NCBI GenBank assembly: GCA_947452965.1 | Contig: CANGEW010000001.1 | Coordinates: 186,001-250,000, forward strand | DNA: 64,000 nt | Direction of reading: 5' to 3' | Source of the DNA: Chitinophagaceae bacterium | Lineage (GTDB): Bacteria; Bacteroidota; Bacteroidia; Chitinophagales; Chitinophagaceae | Part shown: positions 54,224 through 63,054 of the stretch, one piece after another | How the letters are laid out: each line of letters opens with the position of its first letter | Numbering within the stretch: the first letter of the stretch is position 1 | Program-made: the position numbers and the translations under genes | Notes under the pieces: model-generated | Told to the model about the DNA's origin: nothing | The model's database searches: none | What the model saw: only the letters and a program-made list of their open reading frames with translations

Positions 54224-55261
54224 ATGCCTACAATAGGTAAAATTATACTTCCAGAATTTCCATTACTTCTTGCACCCATGGAGGATGTAAGCGATCCTCC
54301 TTTTAGAGCTGTTTGTAAAGACAATGGTGCAGACCTAATGTATAGTGAATTTATCAGCAGCGAAGGACTCATTCGTGATGCCATCAAAAGCAAGCAAAAA
54401 CTAGATTTCACTGAAGAAGAAAGACCTTTTGGTATTCAGATTTTTGGAGGAGACGAAGAAGCAATGGCCATGAGTGCTCGTATTTGTGAAACCGTTAACC
54501 CCGATTTGGTTGATATCAACTTTGGATGCCCCGTAAAAAAAGTAGTCAGTAAGGGGGCAGGTGCAGGCGTATTAAAAGATATTGACCTAATGATTCGTTT
54601 AACCGAAGCTGTTGTAAAAAGCACCCAATTGCCTGTAACTGTAAAAACAAGACTTGGCTGGGACGATCAATCTAAAAACATTGAAGAAGTTGCAGAAAGA
54701 TTACAAGATGTTGGCGTGAAAGCCTTGGCTATACACGGTCGAACTCGAGCCCAATTATACAAAGGCGAAGCAGATTGGACCTTGATTGGAAAAGTAAAAA
54801 ACAACCCACGTATACACATCCCTATTTTTGGAAATGGCGATATTGACAGTCCTCAAAAAGCATTGGATTACAAAAATAGATATGGAGTAGATGGGATTAT
54901 GATTGGGAGAGCTGCCATTGGTTACCCTTGGATCTTCCGGGAAATTAAGACCTATTTAAAAGACAAAACACTTCTTCCCACTCCTACTCTTGAAGAGCGA
55001 ATCGCCGTATGCAAAAAACATTTATCCAAATCGGTAGAATGGAAAGGCCCAATTGTAGGTATTAATGAAATGAGAAGACACTATACTAATTATTTAAAAG
55101 GATTACCAGGTATAAAAGAATTTAGATATAAACTTGTGACTCTTACTTCTCCCGAAAGCATTTATGAAGTACTAGATGAAATTGGCGTTCATTATAAAGA
55201 CTATCAATTTCCGCACATTCCTATTGAGATTATTGATTATCATCAAAACTGTCCTTTGTAA
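54224..55261 (+). CDS. dusB: tRNA-dihydrouridine synthase (DusB-like)
   Basis: FMN-dependent reduction of uridine to dihydrouridine in tRNA. The 345-residue protein has the TIM-barrel signatures FPLLLAPMEDVSDPPFRAVC, VDINFGCPVKKVVSKGAGAGVL (catalytic Cys), LPVTVKTRLGWDD, AIHGRTRAQLYKGEADW and IPIFGNGDIDSPQKAL, typical of the DusB/NifR3 group. The frame is open back to 54134, but that form would start before the promoter; ATG 54224 is chosen. Confidence 0.95.
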   Translation: MPTIGKIILPEFPLLLAPMEDVSDPPFRAVCKDNGADLMYSEFISSEGLIRDAIKSKQKLDFTEEERPFGIQIFGGDEEAMAMSARICETVNPDLVDINFGCPVKKVVSKGAGAGVLKDIDLMIRLTEAVVKSTQLPVTVKTRLGWDDQSKNIEEVAERLQDVGVKALAIHGRTRAQLYKGEADWTLIGKVKNNPRIHIPIFGNGDIDSPQKALDYKNRYGVDGIMIGRAAIGYPWIFREIKTYLKDKTLLPTPTLEERIAVCKKHLSKSVEWKGPIVGINEMRRHYTNYLKGLPGIKEFRYKLVTLTSPESIYEVLDEIGVHYKDYQFPHIPIEIIDYHQNCPL

Positions 55262-55274
55262 AGAAAGTTCTTTA

Positions 55275-55943
55275 CTATGGTTGATTAAATAGAGCTTGGT
55301 GAACTTCGGGTCCTAATGGATCAATTGATGATGAAAAAAAATGAGTTAATTGGCCGTTTTCATTGATAAGATATTTGCAAAAATTCCAAGTAGGCTCTTG
55401 TACATTCCAGCCATTTTGAGTTTTGTCTGTTAGCCATTTAAAAACAAGTTGCTGGTCTTTCTTTTTAATTACACTTGCTTTTTTGGCGATTGGAAAAGTA
55501 ATTCCATAATTTTTCTTGCAAAAGTTTGCAATTGTTGCATCATCACCCTTTTCTTGATTATTAAAATCATTTGCCGGGAAAGCGATAATGATTAAACTAT
55601 CTTGATATTGAAGATATAGTTTCTCCAATGCATCATATTGAGCAGTAAATCCACAATTGGATGCAGTATTGACAAGCAATACTTTTTTTCCTTTACAAGA
55701 AGACATGAGAAAGGCACTGTCATTATTTAGAGTAAAATGAAGAGAATAAAAATCTACTGGGGCTGGTGGATGTTTTAAAGTATCGATTTGCGCAGTAGAT
55801 TTTCCGAGTTTCATTAAAAGAGGATAAATGGTTTTTAATACTTTTTGTTTAAATGTCATAGTGGTATCGCTTGAACGTGTTGCAGAAGAACAACAAGAAA
55901 GAAATAAAAAAATAGAGGTGAATAAAATTAATGAACGCTTCAT
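55275..55943 (-). CDS. Glutathione peroxidase-family lipoprotein
   Basis: A 222-residue thiol peroxidase. An N-terminal lipobox (LFLSCC) predicts anchoring in the envelope. The peroxidatic site is NTASNCGFTAQYDALEKLY (Cys, not selenocysteine), the Trp/Asn of the tetrad is PTWNFCKYL, and FPANDFNNQEKG replaces the common FPCNQFGGQEP. A second Cys in NFCKK could be the resolving residue, suggesting a thioredoxin-type mechanism. It is convergent with dusB and divergent from tadA. Confidence 0.88.
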   Translation of the reverse strand: MKRSLILFTSIFLFLSCCSSATRSSDTTMTFKQKVLKTIYPLLMKLGKSTAQIDTLKHPPAPVDFYSLHFTLNNDSAFLMSSCKGKKVLLVNTASNCGFTAQYDALEKLYLQYQDSLIIIAFPANDFNNQEKGDDATIANFCKKNYGITFPIAKKASVIKKKDQQLVFKWLTDKTQNGWNVQEPTWNFCKYLINENGQLTHFFSSSIDPLGPEVHQALFNQP

Positions 55944-55975
55944 GTATTGTTTTTAAAAATGCACAGAACTGAATT

Positions 55976-55983
55976 ACATTTGT
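55976..55983 (+). promoter_or_regulatory. Putative -7 element upstream of tadA (TACATTTG)
   Basis: Exact TAnnTTTG, 17 nt before the tadA ATG. A TTG is 25 nt upstream (55948-55950), slightly farther than the usual 19-23. Confidence 0.4.
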
Positions 55984-56000
55984 TGTAAAGTTACACATAA

Positions 56001-56447
56001 ATGAGAACTGATGAAGAATATATGAAGCTAGCGCTTCAAGAAGCACAAAAGGCAATGGACAGAGAAGAAGTACCAATCGGAGCAATTGTCGTTTTACAAA
56101 ACAAAATTATCGCCAAAGCCTATAATCAGGTAGAAATGATGAACGACAGCACAGCGCATGCAGAAATCATTGCATTAACTACTGCCTATAATTACCTTGG
56201 AAGCAAATACTTGCCTGATGCGATTTTGTATGTTACTGTCGAGCCCTGTTTAATGTGTTCTGGAGCCTTATATTGGAGTAAAATTGGTAAAATTGTATTT
56301 GGGGCTCATGATGAAAAAAATAGTTACAGAAGAAGCACAGGAAAGAACAACCCATTTCATCCCAAAACTGAGCTTATTGGAGGTGTTTTAGAAGATGAAT
56401 GTGCACAATTAATGAAAGATTTTTTTAAAAAATTAAGAGATAAATAA
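56001..56447 (+). CDS. tadA: tRNA-specific adenosine deaminase
   Basis: Deaminates adenosine-34 to inosine in the anticodon of tRNA-Arg. The 148 residues show the zinc-binding cytidine-deaminase fold: HAEIIALT (His and catalytic Glu) and PCLMCSGAL (PCxxC). The VPIGAIVV segment and the C-terminal GGVLEDECAQLMKDFFKKLR are typical of TadA. Confidence 0.95.
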   Translation: MRTDEEYMKLALQEAQKAMDREEVPIGAIVVLQNKIIAKAYNQVEMMNDSTAHAEIIALTTAYNYLGSKYLPDAILYVTVEPCLMCSGALYWSKIGKIVFGAHDEKNSYRRSTGKNNPFHPKTELIGGVLEDECAQLMKDFFKKLRDK

Positions 56448-56510
56448 AAATATAAAACAAAGGACCTGTAAATTCAGCATAAACTTTCCTTTCTGATTTA
56501 AGTAATGCAT

Positions 56511-56518
56511 TAACTTTG
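56511..56518 (+). promoter_or_regulatory. Putative -7 element upstream of the superoxide dismutase gene (TAACTTTG)
   Basis: Exact TAnnTTTG, 38 nt before the ATG. No TTG at the usual -33 distance, which for a stress gene could mean help from an activator (inference). Confidence 0.4.
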
Positions 56519-56556
56519 TCAACCGAATTATTTTCTACATACATAAACAAACTACT

Positions 56557-57162
56557 ATGTCATTTACATTAGCACCCTTACCTTACGCTCACGAAGCGCT
56601 TGAGCCACACATTGATGCACAAACAATGCATATTCACCATGGCAAACATCATCAAGCATATGTTGATAACCTAAACAAGGCCATTGCGGGAACAACACAT
56701 GAGTCTGCAACCATTGAAGAATTAGTAAAAAACGCAGGAAGTATTAGTCCTGCAGTTCGCAATAATGGTGGAGGACACTGGAATCATACTTTTTTTTGGG
56801 CTAGTATGGCGCCTAATGCAGGTGGTACACCAAGCGGAAAATTAGCAGACGCTATCAATTCGGCTTTCGGTTCTTTCGATGCTTTCAAAGAAAAAATGAG
56901 TCAGGCCGGAATGACACGTTTTGGAAGTGGATGGGCCTGGTTGATTGTAAAAGAGGGTACATTAGAAATTTGCTCAACCCCTAATCAAGATAATCCACTT
57001 ATGGAAATTGCCGAAGTAAAAGGAACTCCTATATTAGGAGTAGATGTGTGGGAACATGCCTATTATTTAAAATACCAAAACAAACGTGCTGATTATTTAG
57101 CGGCTTTTTGGAATGTGGTCAATTGGACAATTGTACAAGAAAGAATGATTGCTGCTTTATAA
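56557..57162 (+). CDS. sod: Superoxide dismutase (Fe/Mn family)
   Basis: Dismutates superoxide to hydrogen peroxide and oxygen. The 201-residue cytoplasmic protein has the metal ligands His ([16 protein letters not shown]), His ([11 protein letters not shown]), and Asp and His ([23 protein letters not shown]). Mn or Fe cannot be told with confidence. It is monocistronic with a strong terminator. Confidence 0.97.
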   Translation: MSFTLAPLPYAHEALEPHIDAQTMHIHHGKHHQAYVDNLNKAIAGTTHESATIEELVKNAGSISPAVRNNGGGHWNHTFFWASMAPNAGGTPSGKLADAINSAFGSFDAFKEKMSQAGMTRFGSGWAWLIVKEGTLEICSTPNQDNPLMEIAEVKGTPILGVDVWEHAYYLKYQNKRADYLAAFWNVVNWTIVQERMIAAL

Positions 57163-57182
57163 TACAAAATATTTCTTCTAAT

Positions 57183-57235
57183 AAAAGCTTACAATTATCT
57201 GTAAAAAAACTACAGATTTTGTAAGCTTTTTTTAT
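57183..57235 (+). terminator. Rho-independent terminator of the superoxide dismutase gene
   Basis: An extended hairpin. The outer stem is AAAAGCTTACAA with TTGTAAGCTTTT, and the inner one is ATCTGTA with TACAGAT around an A-rich loop. A T-run follows. Confidence 0.9.
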
Positions 57236-57349
57236 TTCGATGCTTCTTTCCATTTGATTGATTAATTTTTTATGAGATTTTTAAAGTTTTTCATAAACGA
57301 ATATTCATAGATGATTAGGTGGAATTAACTTGCGGGCAAAAGAAAAAAA

Positions 57350-58132
57350 ATGAACCAAGATTCTTACATAGATCATCTAAAATCAGCGATTGAACCCTTG
57401 CGCCAACAGATCATTCATCATAAAGTTTATAGTGTAATTAATGACTTAGACGATTTGAATATTTTCATGAAATACCATGTGTTTGCAGTATGGGACTTTA
57501 TGTCACTTTTAAAATCGTTACAAAAAAAACTAACCTGCACTGATGTTCCTTGGTTTCCGATAGGTAATGCAGAAACGAGATTTTTAATTAATGAAATTGT
57601 GGTAGGAGAAGAATCTGATGTAGATAATGTTGGTGTTAGAAAAAGTCATTTTGAAATATATATAGACGCAATGAGACAATCAGGTGCAGATACCACTTGC
57701 ATTGAAACATTTATTGATTCATTGAAAAAAAATAAAGAACTAGAAAAAGCCTATGAAAAAGCGAAAGTTCCAAAGGCTGCTCAATCATTTGTAAATAACA
57801 CCTTTCAAGTCATTCAATCCAACAAAGCGCATCTTCAAGCTGCTACCTTTACATTCGGAAGAGAAGATTTAATCCCTGGTATGTTCATTTCTATGATTCG
57901 GGATATCGACAGTAAATTTCCTGACAGCATCTCTGTTTTTAAATATTATTTGGAACGTCACATCGAAGTTGATGGTGATCACCATAGTCATCTAGCCTTG
58001 GCTATGACAGCCTCTCTATGTTGTACCGATAAGCAATATTGGGAAGAAGCCCAAGAGGCAACGATTTCCTCTTTGCAAAGCAGGATTGCACTATGGGATG
58101 GGGTATATGAGGAGATTGTGAGTAGGCAATAG
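57350..58132 (+). CDS. DUF3050 family protein (heme oxygenase-like fold)
   Basis: A 260-residue soluble protein resembling DUF3050 proteins. The N-terminal IDHLKSAIEPLRQQIIHHKVY, FMKYHVFAVWDFMSLLKSLQ, and WFPIGNAETRFLINEIVVGEESD, and a C-terminal YYLERHIEVDGDHHSHLALAM (Glu/His cluster) are visible. The family is predicted to have a heme oxygenase-like helical fold, and the conserved His and Glu residues could bind a di-iron centre. The function is unproven. It lies 187 nt after the superoxide dismutase gene, with a terminator between them. Confidence 0.85.
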   Translation: MNQDSYIDHLKSAIEPLRQQIIHHKVYSVINDLDDLNIFMKYHVFAVWDFMSLLKSLQKKLTCTDVPWFPIGNAETRFLINEIVVGEESDVDNVGVRKSHFEIYIDAMRQSGADTTCIETFIDSLKKNKELEKAYEKAKVPKAAQSFVNNTFQVIQSNKAHLQAATFTFGREDLIPGMFISMIRDIDSKFPDSISVFKYYLERHIEVDGDHHSHLALAMTASLCCTDKQYWEEAQEATISSLQSRIALWDGVYEEIVSRQ

Positions 58133-58185
58133 GCTCTATTCGTCTTGTGAGAAAATAAAACATATTTAATGTGATGAAAAAATCA

Positions 58186-58225
58186 AGAAGCCCCCTAAAC
58201 TAAGGAGACTTCTGAAAATTTTTTA
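58186..58225. terminator. Possible bidirectional terminator
   Basis: An interrupted hairpin (AGAAG...CTTCT with partly paired C-rich and G-rich inner arms) flanked by an A-run and a T-run, between the convergent DUF3050 and M16 genes. Two mismatches weaken the stem. Confidence 0.35.
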
Positions 58226-58247
58226 TTTTTTGAAAGATTTATTACTA

Positions 58248-61079
58248 TCACTTTTTATTCCCATCCACATCCAGCTCGATGATATCTAGTCCGAATTTTT
58301 TTAACCCAGGTAATATCTTTTCTTTATCACCTACTAAAAGAATATTCATTTTATCTGTTTGCAACCATTTATTTGAAAGACTATCTATATCTGATTTGCT
58401 AATGGTTTTTAATATATCATTTTGAATTTCCAGGTAATTTCCTTCTAAATTAAAATCCAATAATCGAGCTACAAATCCTGATTTTTGTCCAGGGGTTTCA
58501 TATTGTAAAGCGTCTCTTTGTCCAATGGCACTTTTCATAAAAGTCAATTCATCTTTTGTGATTCCGTCTTTATTGTAATGATTTAATTCTTTTAAAATCT
58601 CTGTAAGGGCACTATCAGTAGCATCTGCTCTAATGCCAGAACTAAAAAGGTATTCTACACTGTATTTATCGCCACTAAAACTAGATCGCGCACCATATGT
58701 CCAGCCTTTATCTTCTCTGAGATTTAAATTTAATCTACTATTAAAATTTCCTCCCAACACATAGTTCATCAAGTCTGCTTTATAATACTCTCCTGTTGGA
58801 TCGTATTTCATATCAACGATCTTGCCTATACGAAATTCTGTTTGAGCGGCCTTTGGAACATCTACTAAATAAATTTTAGTTTTATCAATAGAAGCGGCAA
58901 CAGGTGGAGTTGGTAAATGAACTGATTGATGAGACAAGGAAGAGAGAAACGAAAGCTTTGGAAGTATTTCGTTTTCTGTAACATCTCCAACAATTACTAT
59001 TTTAGCATCTTCTGTTGTGAAATGACGTTCGTAATAATTTTGAACATCCGTAAGAGTAAGATTTTTTACAGTATATTCTGTTCCATTATCATTCATTCCT
59101 AAAATATTTTCAGGACCATAAGTAATTTTATTAAAAACGTTGCTCGCAATAGTAGCTGGTTGTGATTTGGATTGTTTAAACCCTTCCAGTATTTGTTTTT
59201 GAATTCGATTAAATGCGTCTTGTGTAAAATTGGGATGCAATATTCTTTCTTCTAAAAGCTGCATAGTTTGGTCAACATTCTTTTTTAATGATTGTACATA
59301 AAAGCGAATGCCGTCAAACGTGTTTCCTACGGATATACTACTTCCGATTTTTTGTAGCGCTACACTCATAGATTCGGCTGAAAAATTCTTAGTGTCTTCG
59401 TTCAACATGTTGCCAACAAAATTGGCTAATCCAATTTTAGATGTATCTGTTGCTTGTGCCAAATGCCCACCCGGTATGGTTATGGTAATATTTATCAAAG
59501 GAAGTTCGTTATATGCAGCTCCAATAATTTTCATGCCATTCATTTCTTTTTTCCAATACACAGGCACTTTTACAACAGGGTTATTTCCAACACCTGGCAT
59601 TATGCTTCTGTCAAATTTGTCTTTTCCTTTTTTATAAACCAATCCTTTGTAACCATAGTTGGGGCGAACATAATGACTACTATCTATTGAATAATTATTT
59701 GACATAGCAGGACCATTTTTATCAGACTTGGTTAATATGCTTACACTCACACATCCTTTTCCTTTTATATAAGTATTGTACACACGCATTACATCTTCTT
59801 TGGTAACAGATTGATACATTGATAATAGTTTTCCAATCTGATTTGGATTTCCAGTAAACGTTTGAAATGCTGCTAGTTGAGACACTTTTCCAGATACACT
59901 TTGTAATCCATTGATATATTGTGATTCTATATTGCCTTTAAACTTCTCGATATCTTCATTAGTGACACCCCTTTTTTCAAAAGTCAACAAAGTTTCTTTA
60001 TACAATGAGTCCATGGTGGCTAAAGATTTGCCTGGCAATGGGATGATTTGAACAGAAAAGTCGCCTGCCAATTCATTCAATCTGCTGTTAGCATTGGCTT
60101 GTAAAGCTTTTTGTGTTTTAATCAACTGCTGATACAAAATGGAAGTTTTTCCCTGACCAATAATTTGTGCTAAACAAGCAAGAGGTGCCATATCCGTATC
60201 ATAGTTGGGCACGGTTGGATAGGTTTTCACTAGCATCGGTACTCTGGCATAATTGTCAACATATGAAACATAGCGATCGCTTGTTAATTGAAAATTAGGC
60301 AATGAGGTTTTAGTAACATTTGGACATTTTTGTATGCTACTAAAATATTTTTCTACCCACTTAATGGTTTGAGAAGGATTGATATCTCCGCCGATGGTTA
60401 ATGTAGCATTGTTTGGGCCATACCAACGCAAAAAGAAATTTTTTAAATCTTGAACATCTACTCTGTTTAGATCTTCTACATACCCAATAGTTAACCAACT
60501 ATAAGGATGGCCATATGGATATAGGTTCTTACTGGTAAATTCACCCATCAAACCATAGGGCCTATTATCATAGTTTTGTCCGCGTTCATTTTTTACGGTG
60601 CTTCTTTGCACTTCAAATTTTTGTTGCGTTACGGCATCTAAGAAAAAGCCCATTCTATCTGACTCTAACCATAGCATTTTTTCTAACTGATTACTAGGCA
60701 CTGTCTCAAAATAGTTGGTTCTATCCAAATTTGTACTTCCATTTAGTGTTCCTCCTGCAGCGGTAATTGTTTTAAAATGTTGTTCATCCGCTACATGATC
60801 GCTTCCTTGAAACTGCATGTGTTCAAAAAAATGAGCAAATCCACTTTTTCCGATTTCTTCTCTTGCACTACCCACATGATAGGTTACATCAACATGAACC
60901 AAAGGGTCACTATGGTCTTCATGCAATACAATGGTTAGTCCATTCGGTAATACATACTTTTCATACGGAATAATGATTTCATTTCCCTTCTTTTCTACTT
61001 TTTCTATCAAACGTGCCTGACTGAACATACTTTTTGAAACAATACATAGGGCGGCTATTAGAATAAGTATTTTTTGCAT
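58248..61079 (-). CDS. M16 family zinc metallopeptidase, two-domain pitrilysin type
   Basis: A 943-residue exported peptidase. A signal peptide (cleavage near FSQA) is followed by two M16 halves. The first half has the inverted zinc motif H-x2-E-H (HFFEH, His83, Glu86, His87) and the downstream VKNERGQNYDNRP segment with the third ligand Glu. The second half lacks the zinc motif but keeps the R/Y pair-type segment (NLREDKGWTYGARSSF) that closes on the substrate. Probably degrades peptides in the periplasm. The longer frame starts with a TTG inside the TACATTTG promoter element, so ATG 61079 is the start. Confidence 0.92.
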   Translation of the reverse strand: MQKILILIAALCIVSKSMFSQARLIEKVEKKGNEIIIPYEKYVLPNGLTIVLHEDHSDPLVHVDVTYHVGSAREEIGKSGFAHFFEHMQFQGSDHVADEQHFKTITAAGGTLNGSTNLDRTNYFETVPSNQLEKMLWLESDRMGFFLDAVTQQKFEVQRSTVKNERGQNYDNRPYGLMGEFTSKNLYPYGHPYSWLTIGYVEDLNRVDVQDLKNFFLRWYGPNNATLTIGGDINPSQTIKWVEKYFSSIQKCPNVTKTSLPNFQLTSDRYVSYVDNYARVPMLVKTYPTVPNYDTDMAPLACLAQIIGQGKTSILYQQLIKTQKALQANANSRLNELAGDFSVQIIPLPGKSLATMDSLYKETLLTFEKRGVTNEDIEKFKGNIESQYINGLQSVSGKVSQLAAFQTFTGNPNQIGKLLSMYQSVTKEDVMRVYNTYIKGKGCVSVSILTKSDKNGPAMSNNYSIDSSHYVRPNYGYKGLVYKKGKDKFDRSIMPGVGNNPVVKVPVYWKKEMNGMKIIGAAYNELPLINITITIPGGHLAQATDTSKIGLANFVGNMLNEDTKNFSAESMSVALQKIGSSISVGNTFDGIRFYVQSLKKNVDQTMQLLEERILHPNFTQDAFNRIQKQILEGFKQSKSQPATIASNVFNKITYGPENILGMNDNGTEYTVKNLTLTDVQNYYERHFTTEDAKIVIVGDVTENEILPKLSFLSSLSHQSVHLPTPPVAASIDKTKIYLVDVPKAAQTEFRIGKIVDMKYDPTGEYYKADLMNYVLGGNFNSRLNLNLREDKGWTYGARSSFSGDKYSVEYLFSSGIRADATDSALTEILKELNHYNKDGITKDELTFMKSAIGQRDALQYETPGQKSGFVARLLDFNLEGNYLEIQNDILKTISKSDIDSLSNKWLQTDKMNILLVGDKEKILPGLKKFGLDIIELDVDGNKK

Positions 61080-61097
61080 GTAGATATAATTTAGATT

Positions 61098-61105
61098 CAA
61101 ATGTA
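61098..61105 (-). promoter_or_regulatory. Putative -7 element of the M16 peptidase gene (TACATTTG)
   Basis: CAAATGTA on the plus strand. Exact TAnnTTTG, 18 nt before the ATG at 61079. It comes right after the terminator of the upstream gene, so it marks a new transcription unit. Confidence 0.5.
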
Positions 61106-61109
61106 AATA

Positions 61110-61143
61110 AAAAAGCCATGGCTTTTGTTACTCAAGCCATGGC
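61110..61143 (-). terminator. Rho-independent terminator of the Bax inhibitor-like gene
   Basis: On the minus strand the arms GCCATGGCTT and AAGCCATGGC enclose a short loop, followed by a T-run. Each arm contains the palindrome GCCATGGC. It lies 25 nt after the Bax inhibitor-like stop. Confidence 0.85.
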
Positions 61144-61167
61144 CAATTCCTTGATTCCTAAAAAAAT

Positions 61168-61941
61168 TTATCTTCTATTTAGCTTTGAAAGCAATCTTAA
61201 AATTTCCATATACAGCCATACAAAAGTAACCATCAAGCCAAATGCTCCATACCATTCCATGTATTTTGGAGCTCCCATTGCAGCCCCCTGTTCAATCATA
61301 TCAAAATCAAGAATCAAATTTAAAGCAGCAATGGCAACCACTACTAATGAGAAGCCAATTCCGAACATACCGCTACCATTAATAAAGGGCATATTTGCAT
61401 TTACATCTACATGAAACATGCTCAATAACATTGTTATTAAATAAAATATTCCAATTCCTATTGTTGCGGCGATTAAAACCGATTTGAATTTTTCTGTTGC
61501 TTTGATGATTTTGAAAGAATATAGAAAATACATGCCGATACCTACTGAGAAAGTTAATCCTACGGCTTGTAACACTATGCCATTGTACATTTCGTTAAAC
61601 ATAGCTGAAATCGCACCAATAAACAGCCCCTCACAAAGCGCATATAATGGAGCTAAATATTGCGACCACTCTCTTTTAAAAGTAATCACTAAAGCAATAA
61701 CAAATCCTCCAATAGCTCCTCCTAAAATCATAGGCATTAAACTCTGACTTGTTCCTTCAGATGCTGCAAATTCTTTCCATGAATAGTATGCAGATCCCAT
61801 GAGCATTAATAACATGAAACCAAATTTATTCAAGGTGCCATTGATAGTCATGGCGTTTTCTTGAGTAAATGAAGTAGAGATGACTGTATCTCTGAATTTT
61901 TTTTCTGAAAGGGTTGGATTGCCCGATTTAAATAATGACAT
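61168..61941 (-). CDS. Bax inhibitor-1/YccA family membrane protein
   Basis: A 257-residue inner-membrane protein with about seven helices. It resembles YccA/BI-1 proteins (start FKSGNPTLSEKKFRDT, core with ALVITFKREWSQYLAPLYALCEGLFIGAIS, and ALNLILDFDMIEQGAAMGAPKYMEWYGAFGLMVTFVWLYMEILRLL). BI-1 proteins bind or leak calcium; YccA modulates the FtsH protease. The start is the ATG at 61941; an upstream in-frame ATG at 61968 would add nine residues. A near-consensus -7 element (TAACTTTA) lies upstream. Confidence 0.9.
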   Translation of the reverse strand: MSLFKSGNPTLSEKKFRDTVISTSFTQENAMTINGTLNKFGFMLLMLMGSAYYSWKEFAASEGTSQSLMPMILGGAIGGFVIALVITFKREWSQYLAPLYALCEGLFIGAISAMFNEMYNGIVLQAVGLTFSVGIGMYFLYSFKIIKATEKFKSVLIAATIGIGIFYLITMLLSMFHVDVNANMPFINGSGMFGIGFSLVVVAIAALNLILDFDMIEQGAAMGAPKYMEWYGAFGLMVTFVWLYMEILRLLSKLNRR

Positions 61942-62018
61942 AGTTATAAATTTTTCTAAAGTTATCAAATTTTTGAAATACTTACCTCATTATAAATAAA
62001 TTTTAACCATTTGGGTAT

Positions 62019-62026
62019 TACCTTTG
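62019..62026 (+). promoter_or_regulatory. Putative -7 element upstream of pheS (TACCTTTG)
   Basis: Exact TAnnTTTG only 4 nt before the ATG at 62031. If used, the transcript is leaderless. No TTG at the usual -33 distance. Confidence 0.4.
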
Positions 62027-62030
62027 TTTT

Positions 62031-63053
62031 ATGGATCAACTACTTGCAAAAATTGAACAATACAAACTTGAGATTCAAGCCTCATCAGTAGGTTCAAAAG
62101 AAGAATTAGAAAACTTCAGAATAAAATATTTAGGCACAAAAGGTTTATTGAAATCCGTAATGGGAGAAATGAAAGATGTGCCTAATGAACAAAAAAAAGC
62201 AGCCGGACAATTATTAAATGAATTTAAATTATTTGTCGAGGCTTTTTATCAGCAACTATCAGATTCTTTTGAAGTGTCTGACAATCAATCAGCTAATTAT
62301 ATTGATAGTAGTTTACCAGGGCAGTCTTTGCCATTAGGATCCAGACATCCCATCAGTATTGTACAAAATAAAATGATAGGCATCTTTCAAAGACTTGGAT
62401 TTTCTATTGCCGAAGGTCCGGAAATTGAAGACGACTGGCATAACTTCTCAGCATTAAATCTTCCTGAAAATCATCCTGCTCGAGATATGCAGGACACTTT
62501 TTATATTAGCCAACATCCGGATTGGCTATTACGAACACATACAAGCAATGCACAAATACGAGCAATGGAAAAAGGAGAATTGCCTTTAAGAATTATTTGT
62601 CCGGGTCGTGTATATAGAAATGAAACCATTAGTGCCAGAGCACATTGTTTTTTTAATCAAGTAGAAGGATTATACATCGCTGAGAACGTTTCATTTGCTG
62701 ATTTAAAACAAACACTCTACTTTTTTGTGAAAGAAATGTTTGGTGCAGATGTAGAAGTTCGTTTTAGACCATCTTATTTCCCTTTTACAGAACCTAGTGC
62801 TGAAATGGATATCAGTTGTTTGATTTGTAGTGGGAAAGGATGTAGTGTTTGTAAAAGAACTGGTTGGGTGGAAATATTAGGATGTGGCATGGTTCATCCA
62901 AAAGTGCTTGAAAATTGCGGTATCGATAGTAATAAATATACTGGATTTGCATTTGGTATGGGGGTAGAACGGATTACAATGCTTACCTATCAAGTAAAAG
63001 ATCTTAGGTTGTTCAGTGAAAATGATGTTCGATTTTTAAAACAATTTACCTAA
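62031..63053 (+). CDS. pheS: Phenylalanine-tRNA ligase alpha subunit
   Basis: Catalytic subunit of the alpha2beta2 PheRS, charging tRNA-Phe. The 340 residues have an N-terminal coiled-coil tRNA-binding arm (about 1-85), the class II core with motif 2 (GRVYRNETISARAHCFFNQVEG) and motif 3 (GFAFGMGVERITML). A CxxC-type cluster (CLICSGKGCSVCKRTGW) is a common zinc-knuckle-like insertion in PheS. The beta subunit gene pheT is not adjacent: the next gene, 1 nt on, is a dehydrogenase. Confidence 0.97.
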   Translation: MDQLLAKIEQYKLEIQASSVGSKEELENFRIKYLGTKGLLKSVMGEMKDVPNEQKKAAGQLLNEFKLFVEAFYQQLSDSFEVSDNQSANYIDSSLPGQSLPLGSRHPISIVQNKMIGIFQRLGFSIAEGPEIEDDWHNFSALNLPENHPARDMQDTFYISQHPDWLLRTHTSNAQIRAMEKGELPLRIICPGRVYRNETISARAHCFFNQVEGLYIAENVSFADLKQTLYFFVKEMFGADVEVRFRPSYFPFTEPSAEMDISCLICSGKGCSVCKRTGWVEILGCGMVHPKVLENCGIDSNKYTGFAFGMGVERITMLTYQVKDLRLFSENDVRFLKQFT

Positions 63054-63054
63054 C

